Source: Combretum micranthum
Lineage: Eukaryota; Streptophyta; Magnoliopsida; Myrtales; Combretaceae
Assembly (NCBI GenBank): GCA_024138025.1
Contig: JAMXBD010002729.1
Span: forward strand, 1-64,000
Length of the DNA stretch: 64,000 nucleotides
Direction: 5' to 3'
This document shows positions 1 to 12,911 of this stretch, in pieces (position 1 is the stretch's first letter; every line of letters starts with the position of its first letter). Both the position numbers and the translations under genes were made by a program. The notes beneath the pieces were generated by a model, which was not told the DNA's origin, ran no database searches, and saw only the letters and a program-made list of their open reading frames with translations.

Positions 1-1162
1 AACGAAGGCATCATGTACAGTATCATTTGAATTATAAACTTAGGGAATTTATAATGATTGCAGGAAATAAAGTTAAAATACCTTAATTAAAGTGATAATC
101 TATAACGAGAAATTGTTATTTTTCCTATATAATTAGTTTCTCCAAGGCAGGTGGTCATTAAGAAAATGTCCTTCAACCCTGATGAGAGGGCGCAAATCTC
201 TTACCTGTTTAGATTCTAGATCATCCAAGCTTGTACTTGTGCATATGTTTGATTGTTGCATTACATATGACTATTAATGAACTTGCTGATGTGTAATATA
301 TCTGGTTATTCACTAAGCCTGTGGTTTCGCTCACTCCTCAATAGTTTTGTGCGGAATAATACTAGCTAGGATTGTGCTAAGAACATGTAAAGAGTGTTTC
401 TCCATTAGACTTTATTGAAATTAAAGATATAGGTTATGATGAAGTTATAATGCACATTAGATAACTTATATAAATAAGTAAGATATTGTATTTTGTTGCT
501 TGATGCATAATTTTTATTATTTGGTAGGGGATACCGACTCTCCGCAATCCTGACAGATTTTGGAAAATCGGATTCCATAATGAGTTTAAATAAAGATATC
601 ATATCTATGTAATTAAATTATACGAAGTAAAGGAATAAGATAGAGTCTTGTAATCTCTAGCTTGCAAGACGCTTTTCATATTACGGGTACACATATAGTA
701 TGATAACTTTAAGACAATCCTACTAGGCCCCTCTTTTAAGGCGTGATAGTATATGTCTGTGTTGCTATCGTATGAGGCTTTAGCTTATTATTCTTTCTTT
801 CAAGGTGATGTTAATGATTTGATGATGATGATGACAACGACAATGATGGTAATGATGATGATGATGAATGAATCAGGCATATAGGAGGGATTTGAAGGAT
901 TTAGATGATGAGCGAAGCAGATTAAGGCCATGGCGGTATTTTATTTCATTAAAAAATGGATTTATCTTTTGAAATTTGCTTTTTCCATAAGAGGGCTAGT
1001 TATGGAGCCCATGTTTTGTAATAAGTTTTAAAGTTTTGTTTTACCACTAAGGAAGGTAGATGAGATATTTGATGGTATGGTTTTATTTTATGAAATAGTT
1101 GATCTACTCATATGAGTAAAAGTTAGAAATGTCTTTATAAAATATGTTTTACCATTATAAAT
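1..1162 (+). repeat. 3' part of an H-type gypsy LTR, left of a nested solo LTR
   Basis: AT-rich noncoding DNA whose right end, together with 3157-3270, matches the H-type LTR seen on the minus strand at 33435-36800. Shared landmarks are GAT-rich short repeats (about 815-880), a GCCCATGTTTT-like stretch near 1010, and the terminal block on the far side of the nested LTR. There is no coding potential. The start of this LTR lies outside the window, so it could be a solo LTR or part of an element. Confidence 0.5.
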
Positions 1163-3151
1163 TGTAACACCCTAAACTAAAGCATTACAACCTGCCACGT
1201 GTCCTCTCTTCAAAGGCACACCCAAGGCTATTACTAAACCATAATAGATAGAACATCATCAAAACTCTCTAAAATAAACATCTTCAATTTCATAAAAGTT
1301 GTTCCACTACATAATCCGATAACTAAAGATATATAAACACATAAGAACATAAAAAGCCTTTACAAATAAAACTTCCAATGAAACTAATCCATCGAAATAA
1401 AGTCTCTACTAAAATAAAAGTACTCATAAACGTCTCCATCCAAATCCCTAATGATCAGCTAGATGATCATCTGTACTATCGTGCTCCCCATCATCAACAT
1501 ATACGTCATATCCCGACAAATCATATATAATAGGATCATCACCTACACTTGTAAAAATAAAGGATTGAGCACAAAGGCCCAGTACATCCAAACCACACAT
1601 GCACATGATTATACATAACACAATATCACATACAACTTATAATTTCTAATGCAACAAGCACAAATCAATTTATCTTTTCATTAGCCTGCAACCAACACAG
1701 TTTAGGAAAACTCATGATATAAACCTAAACTTGGAATAACTCAGATCCCAAAACACATATTATATAATACATATATACAGTTTGCACCCAGCTAAAGCTC
1801 GAAAGCACGACTCCTAATCTACCAAAATCATCTCCAAGCACGAGTCCACTCGGGACAACCTCACACAAGGATCATCAGGTTGTCTCACTAGAGATCACCC
1901 TCCACTATGGCCTCACCATGAGTTCTACTCTAGTCGAAACCACTCACAGCCAACGCTCAATTTCAATTAAGGTCGTATATTCGTTAATCAGGTTATAAAT
2001 TCTAAACCTATCACACACAAGCAGTAAACAAGGTAAGGACGTACTTGGATTTGCTTCCAATCCAAATCTACTCATTAGAAACTTTAATTGAAATGGAACC
2101 CTAATCTCACAATACTCCTATATATCAATATATGTCGCAATTAAAATTCAATTGTAATGATGATGTCAAACCTTAACCCTAATACCATAACCCTAATTAA
2201 ATCTTAACTCACCTGTTAATTTTGTTTTTACTTCACAGAAACCCTAACATCAATTTCTCCTCAAATCTTCCTTGATCTCCACAATCCTTCACAACATACA
2301 TATATTATATAATATATATATAATCTTCTATTAACAATTTGATTTACAACAACAAATAAATTTTATTTAATGATAAGATTGGATGGATCCTTACTTACCT
2401 AGAACTTGATCTTGATTTGAAACAAAAGCCCTAAATAAATCAATCTCTTGATCACAATCAATTTATTCCCAATTACTATAACTTCCAAATTATCATATTC
2501 TTATAATCATCAAATCCTAAAAATCACAAAACACTAAGAAAGATCTTACCTTTTCCTTCGAATTGAAACCATACAAATCTTCAGATCTAACCTTAAGGTT
2601 TCTCTAAACTCTTATAGATCTTGAATCTCCTAGGTTTGATAATCAAAACCTCTTGGTTTCCCAAAACCGGATCTTCAAAAGAATTGTAGGGTTTCTCCAA
2701 AGAATTCTCCATAGCGTTTTCCTTACAAATAGATAGATAGATCTTAGAGATTTAATCGATTTTAGATTGTGAAAAGATTGGGAGGCAAAACACTTACCAA
2801 GATGTTTTTCTCTTGCTCTGCTTAAGGTTTCTGAAAGCTCAAACAAAGGAATAGAAAACTAGACTAAGGCATCTATATATAGGCTAACTTAGCTTAGGAA
2901 AAACGCTAGGTTCTTATCCAATTTAAGCAGCCTTCTACCATAATCTATTCTTAATCAAGTCTTTACTATGTGGACACAATACAATTGTATTTTCAACTTT
3001 AACCATAAAACCTTCTTATTTAATATCCTTTAACTCTTTGACCCTTCTTAATAATCCTTTTATATACTTTAGGGTTGACCATAAAACCCTCTTATTTTAT
3101 ATCAAATGACAAACTTGCCTTTCTTTATAATTTATTTCTCTTTATATTACA
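1163..3151 (-). mobile_element. Solo LTR, G-type gypsy, inserted in the H-type LTR
   Basis: On the minus strand it starts TGTAATATAAAG and ends GGGTGTTACA, the same kind of ends as the LTRs of the complete G element at 17348-25852. Internal landmarks are shared: the AGTACAGG-like run, the GACTTG..GGCTATGAC-like block and the start. Perfect 5-bp TSDs TAAAT lie at 1158-1162 and 3152-3156. No primer binding site or internal domain adjoins either end, so this is a single LTR of about 1.99 kb left by LTR-LTR recombination. It is a diverged relative of the G LTRs rather than a close copy. Confidence 0.8.
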
Positions 3152-3156
3152 TAAAT

Positions 3157-3270
3157 CCAGCTGTCTCTATAATCTAATTAAAAGATTTCATAATTTAAAA
3201 CCAGCTAGCAAATGTTCGACATAAACATAACATGCATGAATCTAGATTTGAGGCATGTAAGCTCCTTACA
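3157..3270 (+). repeat. Terminal piece of the H-type LTR
   Basis: Continues the LTR interrupted at 1162. The stretch with GATTTCATAA, AGCAAATGTTCGACATAAAC and the ending TTGAGGCATGTAAGCTCCTTACA-like block parallels the end of the minus-strand H LTR (33435-33600, read as its complement). The following bases carry no recognisable primer binding site, which favours a solo LTR. Confidence 0.55.
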
Positions 3271-3776
3271 ACTATGGTAAGTTTTTTTTCTATTCTATTT
3301 GTTTTTCTTATATCTACATTAGTCATAATTCTCGATTCTTCTAATTCTTTAAGATAAAAAAAGTAATCACTTATAAATGAAATATCTTATAAATATAGAT
3401 AATCTTCATTAAAAGTTATATATATTACAAATAGCTTTTTTTTTTTCATACATGTGCTATTTTAGTAGCATCTAAATACTCATTAGAAAATCGTCTTTTT
3501 ATATTATCAATAATTTAAATAATTATTGTTCTCATATTATATGTTTTGTTGTTTTGAATTTATAATAAATGAATATCTCATAACATTTACTATAGTGAAA
3601 AAAATGTTTTATAAAAAATTCAATATTAACTTAAGAAAGGTAAATAATGGCTCCCCCCATTGTACCCCTCCTACATTTGTTCCTGATATGTTGTTTTTGT
3701 ATATGTTTTAAACTTGATTTATGCTAAAATTTGGTTTTGAATGAATGAAAATGGATTTCCATGTTTTTGGTGCATA
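3271..3776. other. AT-rich spacer without recognisable genes
   Basis: Unique-looking AT-rich sequence between the H-type LTR and the F-type solo LTR, with short poly-T runs. No open frame with recognisable homology, RNA gene or repeat structure was seen. Confidence 0.6.
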
Positions 3777-4930
3777 AATAATGTAAACCCTTGAAAATTT
3801 CATAATTCTTAGAAAATAATCCTAAGAGTCAAACACTAGGATCGAAACCCTGAAATATCAAACCAAGTTAAAACTTAATTCTAAATAAAATAAAAAACGA
3901 GATTTCTTAATCTGAGAAAAAGAGAACCCTCAAAAACAAAATAGAAAATCTAACTATCGGTTGAATCAACATCCATACATCAACTATTCGATTCCTAAAC
4001 ACGCAAATCAAGACAATATATCCAAATAACGCTCGACAACAAAATGCTAAGATCTTAAATCCTTCGGTGAATTTTAGAATCGAAAATTTCAATTTTCACC
4101 AAAAGTTAAACCGAGTCAACTCATAACCCTAGACTCGGTTAAATGATCCCGAGAACTAAAGACTATTAAATAATCACAAATAAAATAAGATAAACCATAG
4201 ATATCGAGCTAAAAATATAAAACGGTCAAAACTCCAAAATTATACGATCTTACGAATAATCCAACAAAAACAGAAGTCAAACCGGAACCCTAAAAGTCAA
4301 TAAAGCTTATAACAAACCTTAGTGTTTAAGATTTGGCAATCCCCGCTCTTAAACTCTAAACAACGAAATGAAAATAATTATTGATAATAGTTCGTAATAA
4401 TATAGAAAAGCGTAAAAATATCATATTCGCAAAATTCTAGTGTCCTTCGGATCCGAATGAGATCAGTTTTCAAAAATCGTGCCCCGGTACACCGGATGGC
4501 AAAAATATTTTATTAATACCAATAGACTCGTAATTATATAAGGTTTTCAAAAATATCAGTTTTAAAATTTTTCGATAGCTAAAAATTATAGATATCACAT
4601 TTATACGCGTATTTTTATTACTATCGGTATTTTAATTATCTAGTTTACTATTCATAGTACTTTACTACTATTCATTACAATTAATCTATCTCTTCTTTTT
4701 CTTACACTCTATTCTTACACTCTACCATACATATACCTTACAATTTACCTTCCCCATATAACTTTAATCACATCACACTTTACACCATACTTCTTTTATT
4801 ACAAAACAAACAAAATAAATCAATTTCCCCTCTTACATAAAGCAAACCTGCACCTCCTCCCTCTCCATCAATCTCAATTTTATTTCTTTTTCAATTTATT
4901 TAATTACATCTAATTTTCACTCCAAAATTC

Positions 4931-4938
4931 TATAAATA
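4931..4938 (+). promoter_or_regulatory. LTR promoter TATA box (F-type solo LTR)
   Basis: TATAAATA followed by a C-rich run and a CTTTCACACA-like stretch. The same arrangement occurs at 42563-42570 and 62698-62705 in the other F-type LTRs, which supports a conserved U3/R promoter. Confidence 0.6.
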
Positions 4939-7004
4939 CCCCCCTCCTCCTTCATTCTTTCACACAATTCATTTCACTACCAAAACTTTCTCAAAATCTC
5001 TCCACAAATCCTTTCTTCAAGAGTTCTCTCTACCAAAACTCTCTTAAACCAATTCCTCACAAAAATCATTCCTTATACACAAACTTTCTACCACATATCA
5101 CTACTCACATAATACCCCTTTCATCTACCATCTTCATATCACATAAACACTTTAGGTAAACTTCTTCCAACTATTTATTTACTCATGTCATGTAACTTAA
5201 CATGACTATGATGTTTTTTTGAAACTCATATGAGTAGTAAAAGTAACAACATGTTCATGTTTTGTTCTTGCACATGAACTTCCTATTTTATTATGTTATT
5301 ATGTTGATTTTATTATTCATATCTAACTAAATATATTTATGTAATTAATATAATCTTTGGAGCATATAAGCTCACTTGTTGTTTATTTAATTTCATTCTT
5401 TGCAATTTAATTATTTCATGCTATTTCCTTAAGACTAGTCTTTCTAGTCTTAGACTTGTCCATATCAAGTTAAAACAATCTTTTATTTATTTTATTTTCT
5501 TTAATATTTTGGAACTAGTCCATTCTTAGTCCCGGGATGCCTTGATGAAGCTAAAGCTCCCAATACTTGACCGGGATACCTTGATGAAGCTAAGGTTCCT
5601 AATACTTGATTTTTTTTATTTTGCTTATTATTATTTGTTTCTAGTATTTTCTCATGTTCTTATTATTTTATATGCTCATAATACTTGCATCTACATAATG
5701 TTATTGTCTCAACTAATTCAAAAGTAGAATTTTACTTTATTAAAGGAACTTAAAACTAAATTTTCTATTATGTAACTTATTACAAAATAATGGAGTTATT
5801 ATCAACAACATAAAAATAGAGTTTTCTCAACGTTTTCTTAAATAACAAAGATAGCTTACCAATGCAACATAAGAAATAAATACTTTTTTTGTATATTATG
5901 GTAACCTAAGTTTTAGTAAAATAATTGTTAATATTCAAAGTTTTACAAAAAAAAGCTTAAGATTTAAACTCCTTTTCACTCCATGACAAAATCAAGAAAC
6001 AAACTAGCTTTCAAAGTTAAGATAAATTCAACCCATAAAGTTATAAACCCACTTAAGAAAATAATGATTTTCAAGTTTCTAAAGAAGAAACTTATTTTCA
6101 AAAAATATAAATAAGATAAGATTAAAAAAAGGATTTTATCAATAAAGAGAATTATTTTCAAAGGAAATAAAAAAACAAGTTTTAGAAAACAAAAGCTTGT
6201 ATTTTAAAATAATAAATATAAGAAGACAAGACTCATTTTCTAAAACCATTATAAATACGAAAAGGTTTTCAACAATTTAATACACTTTTGAAAAAATTTG
6301 ATCTTTTATCACTAGAAGTAAAATTTATGAAAGAATAAGGTTAAAGGAAAATCTACTTGTTTTGGAAAAATGAATATACTCATTTATAATAACTTATGAA
6401 AATATAAAGTTTCTTCAAAATACTTGAAAGGAAATTTATCAAGTTAAGTTTTAACACTTTTTAAAAGAATTATTTTATGAAATAAATTGTTGAGACACTA
6501 CCATTAGAATTTTTGCATATAAAGTGAGCTTATCTATATACTCAAAGGATTTATCAATTATATATACATATATATATACATCTATAATTTTACTAAAGGA
6601 TTTTTGAATGAAGTTGAGTTAGAAAATGGATTTGCAAAAGTTTAGAAATATTGGTTTTAAATCTGTACCCAATGTTTTTGGAACCTAAATGACCTTATAT
6701 GACAAAGATAACCTCATAAATGGATAGATCTTTTCGAATAGGTAGAAAACGGTATATTATATGCGAGATTCTGAGTTAAAATGAGCAAGTTATGGCCATT
6801 TTAAATTGGAATTTCATTCTATACGAATTTGACGAACATAGTGAAATAGAATTAGAAAGTTTAAGTAGAATTTCTACGAAATACTCATCCGGGTTATTTC
6901 TTTTGTCTAGGTGACGAAGGATACGGGATTACCCTTCCTGAGGATTACTACGACTAAGAAAATCACAAAATGGACGAGTGAGTTATTCCTCTTAATTTCG
7001 TTAC

Positions 7005-7230
7005 TGTGAGAGTATGCTATAGGATTGTTTTATTTATTTCACGTGTCTTGATTTTGTAATGACAGATGTCTTAATTGTATTCGTTGAGTTAGTTCGGATT
7101 TCCGTGTTAATAAATAGCAAAGGAATAACATAATGTAAATAACAATATACAGTTTCGCAAATACATAAAGTTTGTTCGTTCATACAGAGCTTTGATGTTG
7201 TTCATGGAGTTTAATTGGTGAGATTTCTCT
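7005..7230 (+). repeat. 5' LTR of the copia element
   Basis: Begins TGTGAGAGTATGC and ends just before the primer binding site. About 226 bp, collinear with 11667-11884; it carries a short extra piece (GTTCGTTCATA region) missing from the 3' LTR. Confidence 0.93.
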
Positions 7231-7244
7231 TGGTATCAAAGCAG
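7231..7244 (+). other. Primer binding site, initiator tRNA-Met type
   Basis: TGGTATCAAAGCAG immediately after the 5' LTR. It resembles the common plant PBS TGGTATCAGAGC, with one change (A for G). Confidence 0.85.
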
Positions 7245-7320
7245 GTATTCTTCTTCCTTGTTTGTATCTTTCTTGTTTCAATCAAGAATAGGTTTCATTT
7301 CTTATTGAGATTGGTCGAAT

Positions 7321-8295
7321 ATGGGAGATCAATTAGTTTCTGATTCGTTGCATGTTTCTAGTTCTGACGGTCCTAGTATGAGCTTGAGAAATATATTGTT
7401 CAATTGAAATAATTTTCTTACCTGGAATAAATCAATCAAATTGGCCTTGGGAGCAAAGTTAAAGCTAGGTTTTATAGATGGATCAATACCTAGGCCGGCT
7501 GATAATTGCTCAGAATTAATTAGATGGAAACGAACAGATGATATGGTGAAATGCTGGATTCTTAATTCCATGACTGTCGAATTAGCTCAAAATTATGTGT
7601 ATACACAATCTTCTCGAGATTTATGGAATGAAATCGTGGAGCAATATGGTGGAGCTAATGGACCACTTGTTTATCAACTTCAACATGAGATTAGTTGTAT
7701 GAGCCAAGATAATTAGTCAGTTGCTGCTTATTACAATAAAATCAGACGTTGTTGGGATGAATTGTCTGCTTTGCATTTGTATACTACATGTGATTATGGT
7801 CGAATGGATTATCGTACTTGTAGATTGAGAGAGCGAATCATTGAATTTGAATCTGAGGCTAGAGTTTTACAATTCTTGATGGGATTGAATGATGCGTATG
7901 AAGGAGTGAGGAATCAGATTCTGTCGATGGAACCTTTACCAACAATAAATAAAGTTTTCTATTTGGTACAACAAATAGAAAAACAAAGACAAGTGACTGG
8001 AAATATTGGTTCTAATGTTGAGATGGCAGCATTCTCCTTAAGCAGGAACGAGGGAAGTAGGACTAGTTTTGATAAAAGAAGGAATAAGCATGTAGTGTAT
8101 AAGCATTGCAAGATTGAGGGTCATTCAATTGGAAATTGTTTTCAATTGATTGGATTTTCGGAATGGTATATAGGAAAATGAAATAGTGGTAAGCCAAGAC
8201 AAGTGAATTCTACTGTTATGGGAAGAGAAAATTTGAATACAGTACAGCATTTTGATACACCATTTGATCAGTTTTCGCATATGAAAGAAGCGTAA
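7321..8295 (+). pseudogene. Copia gag region (broken)
   Basis: Copia gag encodes the nucleocapsid/capsid protein of the virus-like particle. The ATG at 7321 opens a frame that stays in register through gag and integrase but is cut by stops at 7405-7407, 7714-7716, 8179-8181 and 8293-8295. The readable protein has the plant copia gag profile: a WNKSIKLALGAK-like start, a LWNEIVEQYG block, an EARVLQFLMGLND block and a VYKHCKIEGHSIGNC zinc-knuckle relic. In the relic the first expected Cys of the CX2CX4HX4C knuckle is Tyr (TAT). A GFSEWY-like stretch follows, as usual in this family. No function is expected. Confidence 0.88.
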
Positions 8296-9960
8296 CAGAG
8301 TAATGCATCTTCTTCTTCTATTACAAATGTTGCTCAAGGTCATGATAAAGTGTTTTTACGAAATCTTTGTGAAGAAATGATGAAATTAATGCAAGAAAAA
8401 TCTAATGTGGCAGGTTTGGCTGGTAAATTTACTCAGTTTGTAAGTACTTTGTCAACTTCTTCTTGTTGTAACTTTGTGAATAATATGTGTTCTTGGGTAA
8501 TGGATTCTGGAGCTACTGATCATATTACACTATACCAGACCATCTTACAAAATGTTTACACTTTAAATCCACCAATCATTATCAAATTACCCAATGGCAA
8601 TACAACATTAGTTCATAGTGTTGGATCTGTTATGTTCACTGATTCTTTTCGTCTGAATCATGTGTTTCTTGTTCCATCTTTTACTCACAATCTTTTATCC
8701 ATCCAAAAGCTTGTCTCTATTACTCTCATTGCAGTTTTTGATAGTAACACCTGTCATTTTCAGGACCGGAACAATAAGAGAATTATAGCAACAGCCCCTG
8801 CATTACATGGATTATATGTACTCAATTCTGAAAGCTTGACTGGTGCAACAAATTCAAATTCTTTGATTCCCTCTTGTTCAGTTTTTAATAATACTTCTAA
8901 TAACAATCTTGATGATGTTCGCTTATTTCATGACCGATTGGGTCATACTTCATTCTCTAAACTGAAACATATAGTTTCATTTCCTTGTAATAAAACTACA
9001 TGTCAGGATTTTCTTTGTGAGGCTTGCCAGAAATCAAAATTTCATAGACTTTCTTTTCCTCGTAGTACGCATGTATCTGATTTTCCTTTTCAACTCTTAC
9101 ATATTGATATATGGGGACCTTACAAGACTCCTTCAATTTCAGGAGCACGATATTTCTTCACTATTGTGGATGATTTTTCTAGATCCACATGGGCATTTCT
9201 CATGGATCATAAGTCTCAAACATACACTCTTCTTGATCATTTCTTCAAATATGTGCTAAATCATTTTTCTATTACATCGAAATCAGTTCGTACAGACAAT
9301 GGACTTGAGTTCTTGTCTCATTCTTGTCAATCTTTGTTTCATAGCCTAGGAATTTTATATCAAAGAACCATGGTTTATACTCCGCAACAAAATGGCGTAG
9401 TGGAACGGAAACATAGACATCTTATTGAAACTTCTCGAGCCTTAATGCTTCATGCTAATTTTCCTAAGGAATTTTGGGGAGAGTGTGTTTTAGCTTCTAC
9501 TTATCTTGTTAACAAGATGCCCATGAAAAGATTGGGATGGAAATCACCATTTGAACTTTTGTTTAAACACCCACCTACTTATGACACTTTGAGAGCTGTA
9601 GGTTGTTTGTGTTTTGCTGCAATTACTTCACCTAATCGAGATAAATTTGCTTCTAAGAGTACCAAATGTGTTTTACTAGTCTATGAACAAGGACAAAAGG
9701 GATACAAGATCTATAATCTTGATACCAAGAAAATTCTTGTTAGTCATGATGTGGTGTTCTTTGAAAATCAGTTTCCTTTTCGTGATTCCCAGCCTACTGT
9801 TGATTCATATCCTTTGTTTCCTTGTTATTCTTCTCCTAATGCTGATGCTACTGATGCTACTTCAGTATGTCCTTCTTCTTCTCATAGTTCTGTTCCTTCT
9901 AATACACACACTATTGCTCCTAATACACCATCTGTTTGCCCAAGCAGTTCTGTTGCTTGA
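8296..9960 (+). pseudogene. Copia protease-integrase open frame
   Basis: The longest frame of the element (ATG at 8350, 536 residues), in register with gag upstream. It shows the aspartic protease signature MDSGATDH at 8500-8523; a GAG-pre-integrase zinc region with HDRLGH and CEACQKSK; and the integrase core with all three catalytic acids visible: Asp in HIDIWGP, Asp in RTDNGLEF and Glu in NGVVERKH. A conserved EFWGECVLAS block follows. The frame ends at TGA 9958-9960 inside a Ser/Pro/Thr-rich linker before RT, where a frameshift is needed to continue. In an intact element this is one polyprotein cleaved by its own protease. Confidence 0.92.
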
Positions 9961-11671
9961 GGAGGTCCTCTCGAACTCATAAACCACCAATTTGGCTTAA
10001 GGAATATGTACATACTCTTCATGGTTGTAATGTTGCTTCTACTGTTCCTTCATCTTCCCCTTTATATCCTTTATACACTTCCAATTCTTTTGCACATTTT
10101 CCACATGATTATACCATTTCTTTAGCATCTGTTTTGGCATCCAAAGAAACATATGATTATTCACAGGCAGCTACACAAAAGGAGTGGGTGGAGGCTATGC
10201 AAAAGGAGTTGCTCTTTATTTGAATGAAACATGGGAGTTAACTACTTTGCCGAAGGGAAAGAAGGCGATTGGTTATAAATGGGTTTATAAACTCAAGTAT
10301 AGGCCTGATGGTAGCATTGAGAGGTATAAAGCCGGCTTAGTTGCAAAAGATTTACTCAAGTCGAAGGGAAGACTTCCATGATACTTTTTCTTCGGTTGTA
10401 AAAATGAGTACAGTCCTTATTTTGCTTGCTGTGGCTACATCTTTTGATTGGTCAATTCATCAAATAGATATCAATAATGCTTTCTTGCATGGATATCTAG
10501 ATGAAGAGATCTACATGGTTCCTTCTCAAGGTACACTCAAGCTCAACCACATCAAGTGTGTAGATTGAAGCGTTCTCTTTATGGTCTTCGACAGGCATCT
10601 AGACAGTGGAATATTGAGATTTCCACTTTTCTTATATCTCGAGGTTATACTCAATCTTCTCATGATCATTCCTTGTTTACCAAACATAGTGATGCTGGTT
10701 CTGTCATTATTCTGCGTTATGTCGATGATATGCTCTTGACTGGCTCTGATTTTTTGCTATATCAATCCTTAAACAAGCTTTAGATGTCAAATTTACTATT
10801 AAAGACTTAGGTTTAGTTCGTTTCTTTCTTGGCTTGGAGATTAGTCGAACATCCAAAGGGATGTATCTTAATCACACAAATATATTTCTAATGTGTTGCT
10901 TGATGCTGGGATGACTGCTGCTAAAGCCGTTGGTATTCCTTTACCTTCTGGTTTGAAATTTGATCGAGACAGTGGTGATCTTCTTGATAATCCATCCTTC
11001 TATGGTCGGATTGTTGGTCGCCTTTTATATATCACTCTTACTCGTCCAGATATTTGTCATGTTGTTCATTACTTGAGCCAATTTCTTTCTCAACCACGGT
11101 ACCTCATTTGCTTGCCCTTTTCATGTTCTAAGATATCTTAAAGGTTCTCCTACATTAGGCTTGTTCTACTCTTCCTCTAACACATTACAACTACATGGCT
11201 ACTATGATTTGATTGGGCAGCAAGTTTTCTTGATAGAAAATCGGTTTTTGGTTTTGCATTATGCTTGGCAATGCTCTTGTTTCCTGGAAAATGAAAAAGC
11301 AGTCTACCGTTGCCAATTCTTCTTCTGAAGCCGAGTGTCGCAGCATGGCATCTACTGTCAAAGAGCTTCTTTGGACTTCTTATATCTTGCATGACATTCG
11401 ATTATCTGCATCATTACCCATTTCTTTATTTTGTGATAATCGTTCCACATTGTTAATTGCTTCCGATCCTTGCTTACATGGTCGTACAGAACATATAGAT
11501 ATTGATATACATTTCGTGCGTGATCATGTCAAGTCTGGTTTCTCGAAGCCACAATATATTCCTTCTCAAAAGCAATTAGCTGATTTACTTACTAAGTCTT
11601 CCTCAACATCAGTTGCTCTTTCGTTGTTCCAAGTTGTCTCTCAGACACGATTCAACTTGAGGGGGGTGTGA
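9961..11671 (+). pseudogene. Copia reverse transcriptase and RNase H (frameshifted)
   Basis: RT and RNase H copy the element RNA into DNA inside the particle. The coding sense jumps between frames near 10205, 10350, 10550, 10880, 11100 and 11260. Visible blocks are KEWVEAMQKE, GYKWVYKLKY, an [12 protein letters not shown] block, KRSLYGLRQASRQW, the catalytic YVDD at 10718-10729, and GRLLYITLTRPDI. RNase H shows SSEAECRSMA and the C-terminal HIDIDIHFVRD block. The last frame stops next to the 3' LTR. The catalytic YVDD is intact, but the series of indels rules out a product. Confidence 0.9.
11655..11666 (+). other. Polypurine tract of the copia element
   Basis: ACTTGAGGGGGG directly in front of the 3' LTR. 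It is the primer site for plus-strand DNA synthesis, and its position and purine content fit. Confidence 0.85.
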
Positions 11672-11884
11672 GAGTATGCTGTAGGATTGTTTTATTCATT
11701 CCACGTGTCTTGATTTTGTAATGACAGATGTCTTAATTGTATTCATTGAGTTAGTTAGGATTTCCATGTTAATAAATAGCAGAGGAATAACAAAATGTAA
11801 ATAACAATATACAGTTTCACAAATACAGAAAGTTTGTTACAGAGCTTTGATGTTGCTCATGGAGTTTAATTGGTGAAATTCTCA
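11667..11884 (+). repeat. 3' LTR of the copia element
   Basis: Starts TGTGAGAGTATGC and ends TTCTCA; about 218 bp and collinear with the 5' LTR. It is followed at once by the TSD GTTAC. Confidence 0.93.
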
Positions 11885-12911
11885 GTTACCTTACTTGTGC
11901 TTGTAAAGTAGTAGCATTAGTATACTAAGAAAAGATAAAAAATAGATATATATTTGGGGAATTTGGGGTTATGTGTATATATGTGATTCTATGTTTATGC
12001 GTAAAATAATTAAGAATATCGCAACTTCAAACTGCCTGTTTAAGTACTTTTGTTTACTTACTTGTATGATTGCTATTATTTGCTAAATTGATTGATCGCA
12101 TCCATTGAGTCACATTTCTTTCGGAAGGCTGCTACTCCTACGTGTAGAGTTGGATTGGCTATCATCATGCTGTGACACGGGCCATGTTCCTTCCTAGAGA
12201 ATCCAAATCGCCCGAGGAATGCGACTCTAGTTTTGAGCGAGCCAACCGAACGCTTTGGATGGGAACCTAGGGACAAGCAATAGAAGATCGAGGATCTTCC
12301 ACACCGATTCCCTAACCTTCAATACGGAGGGGTAAATTCGTTCTATATATGGTTTCCGGATAACTATATATATTTGCGTAATCACGTGATTGTTGCATTA
12401 TATGCATAGCATATGTGTGAAAATTTAAATGAACTTGCTTGAAAACATGGTGCTAATGAAAAGGAATATCTCAAGCTATTTAGCTTATACCTCATAGATT
12501 TTGTTGAAATCGTAACCCATGGCTTAAATTGAGGATCATGACATTAAGGAAGTCATGGAATGACGTTAAGCTTTCTATAAAGAATGGAAACAAAGATGAA
12601 GTAATTTTAAGGTTCTATATGTAATGAATTCTATGTAGTATTTTAGATTTTAAGATGTATATATTATTTGAAGACAATAGATATGACCCTAAGAATTGTA
12701 ATTTAATATGTTATGTTTTATGATAATATTCTCTTTGCCTTGTTACTTATTTATTATCAATATAATTGTGCTACTCCGATGTGTTCCCTTGTTGTGATGT
12801 ATGCCTTTACATAATATGGAAGCCTTTGCATGACGAGGTAGTCATTTCTAACTTTAGTATTGTATATGGCGGACTAACCGTTTAGGGTACCCATCGGGGC
12901 GTGACAAATAA

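Larger units (their letters stand above)
7005..11884 (+). mobile_element. Ty1/copia retrotransposon, complete but defective
   Basis: A 4.88-kb element with short LTRs (7005-7230 and 11667-11884), an initiator-Met-type primer binding site, gag, protease, integrase, reverse transcriptase and RNase H in copia order (integrase before RT), and a purine-rich tract before the 3' LTR. Perfect 5-bp TSDs GTTAC lie at 7000-7004 and 11885-11889. The host sequence across the insertion is the F-type solo LTR. Several in-frame stops and frameshifts mean it cannot make a full polyprotein. The LTRs differ at a modest number of positions and by a few indels, so the insertion is not very recent. Confidence 0.95.
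3782..12906 (+). mobile_element. F-type gypsy solo LTR (about 4.2 kb) split by a copia element
   Basis: Starts TGTAAACCCTTG and ends GGGGCGTGACA. Perfect TSDs AATAA lie at 3777-3781 and 12907-12911. Removing the nested copia element and one copy of its TSD leaves about 4.24 kb of continuous LTR-like DNA. It aligns by eye with three other F-type copies here: the B solo LTR (41868-58048), the minus-strand LTR start at 36801-38377 and the LTR at 61993-64000. No primer binding site or coding domain flanks it, so it is a solo LTR. F-type LTRs in this window belong to gypsy elements, as shown by the PPT and gag domain next to the minus-strand copy. Confidence 0.87.
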
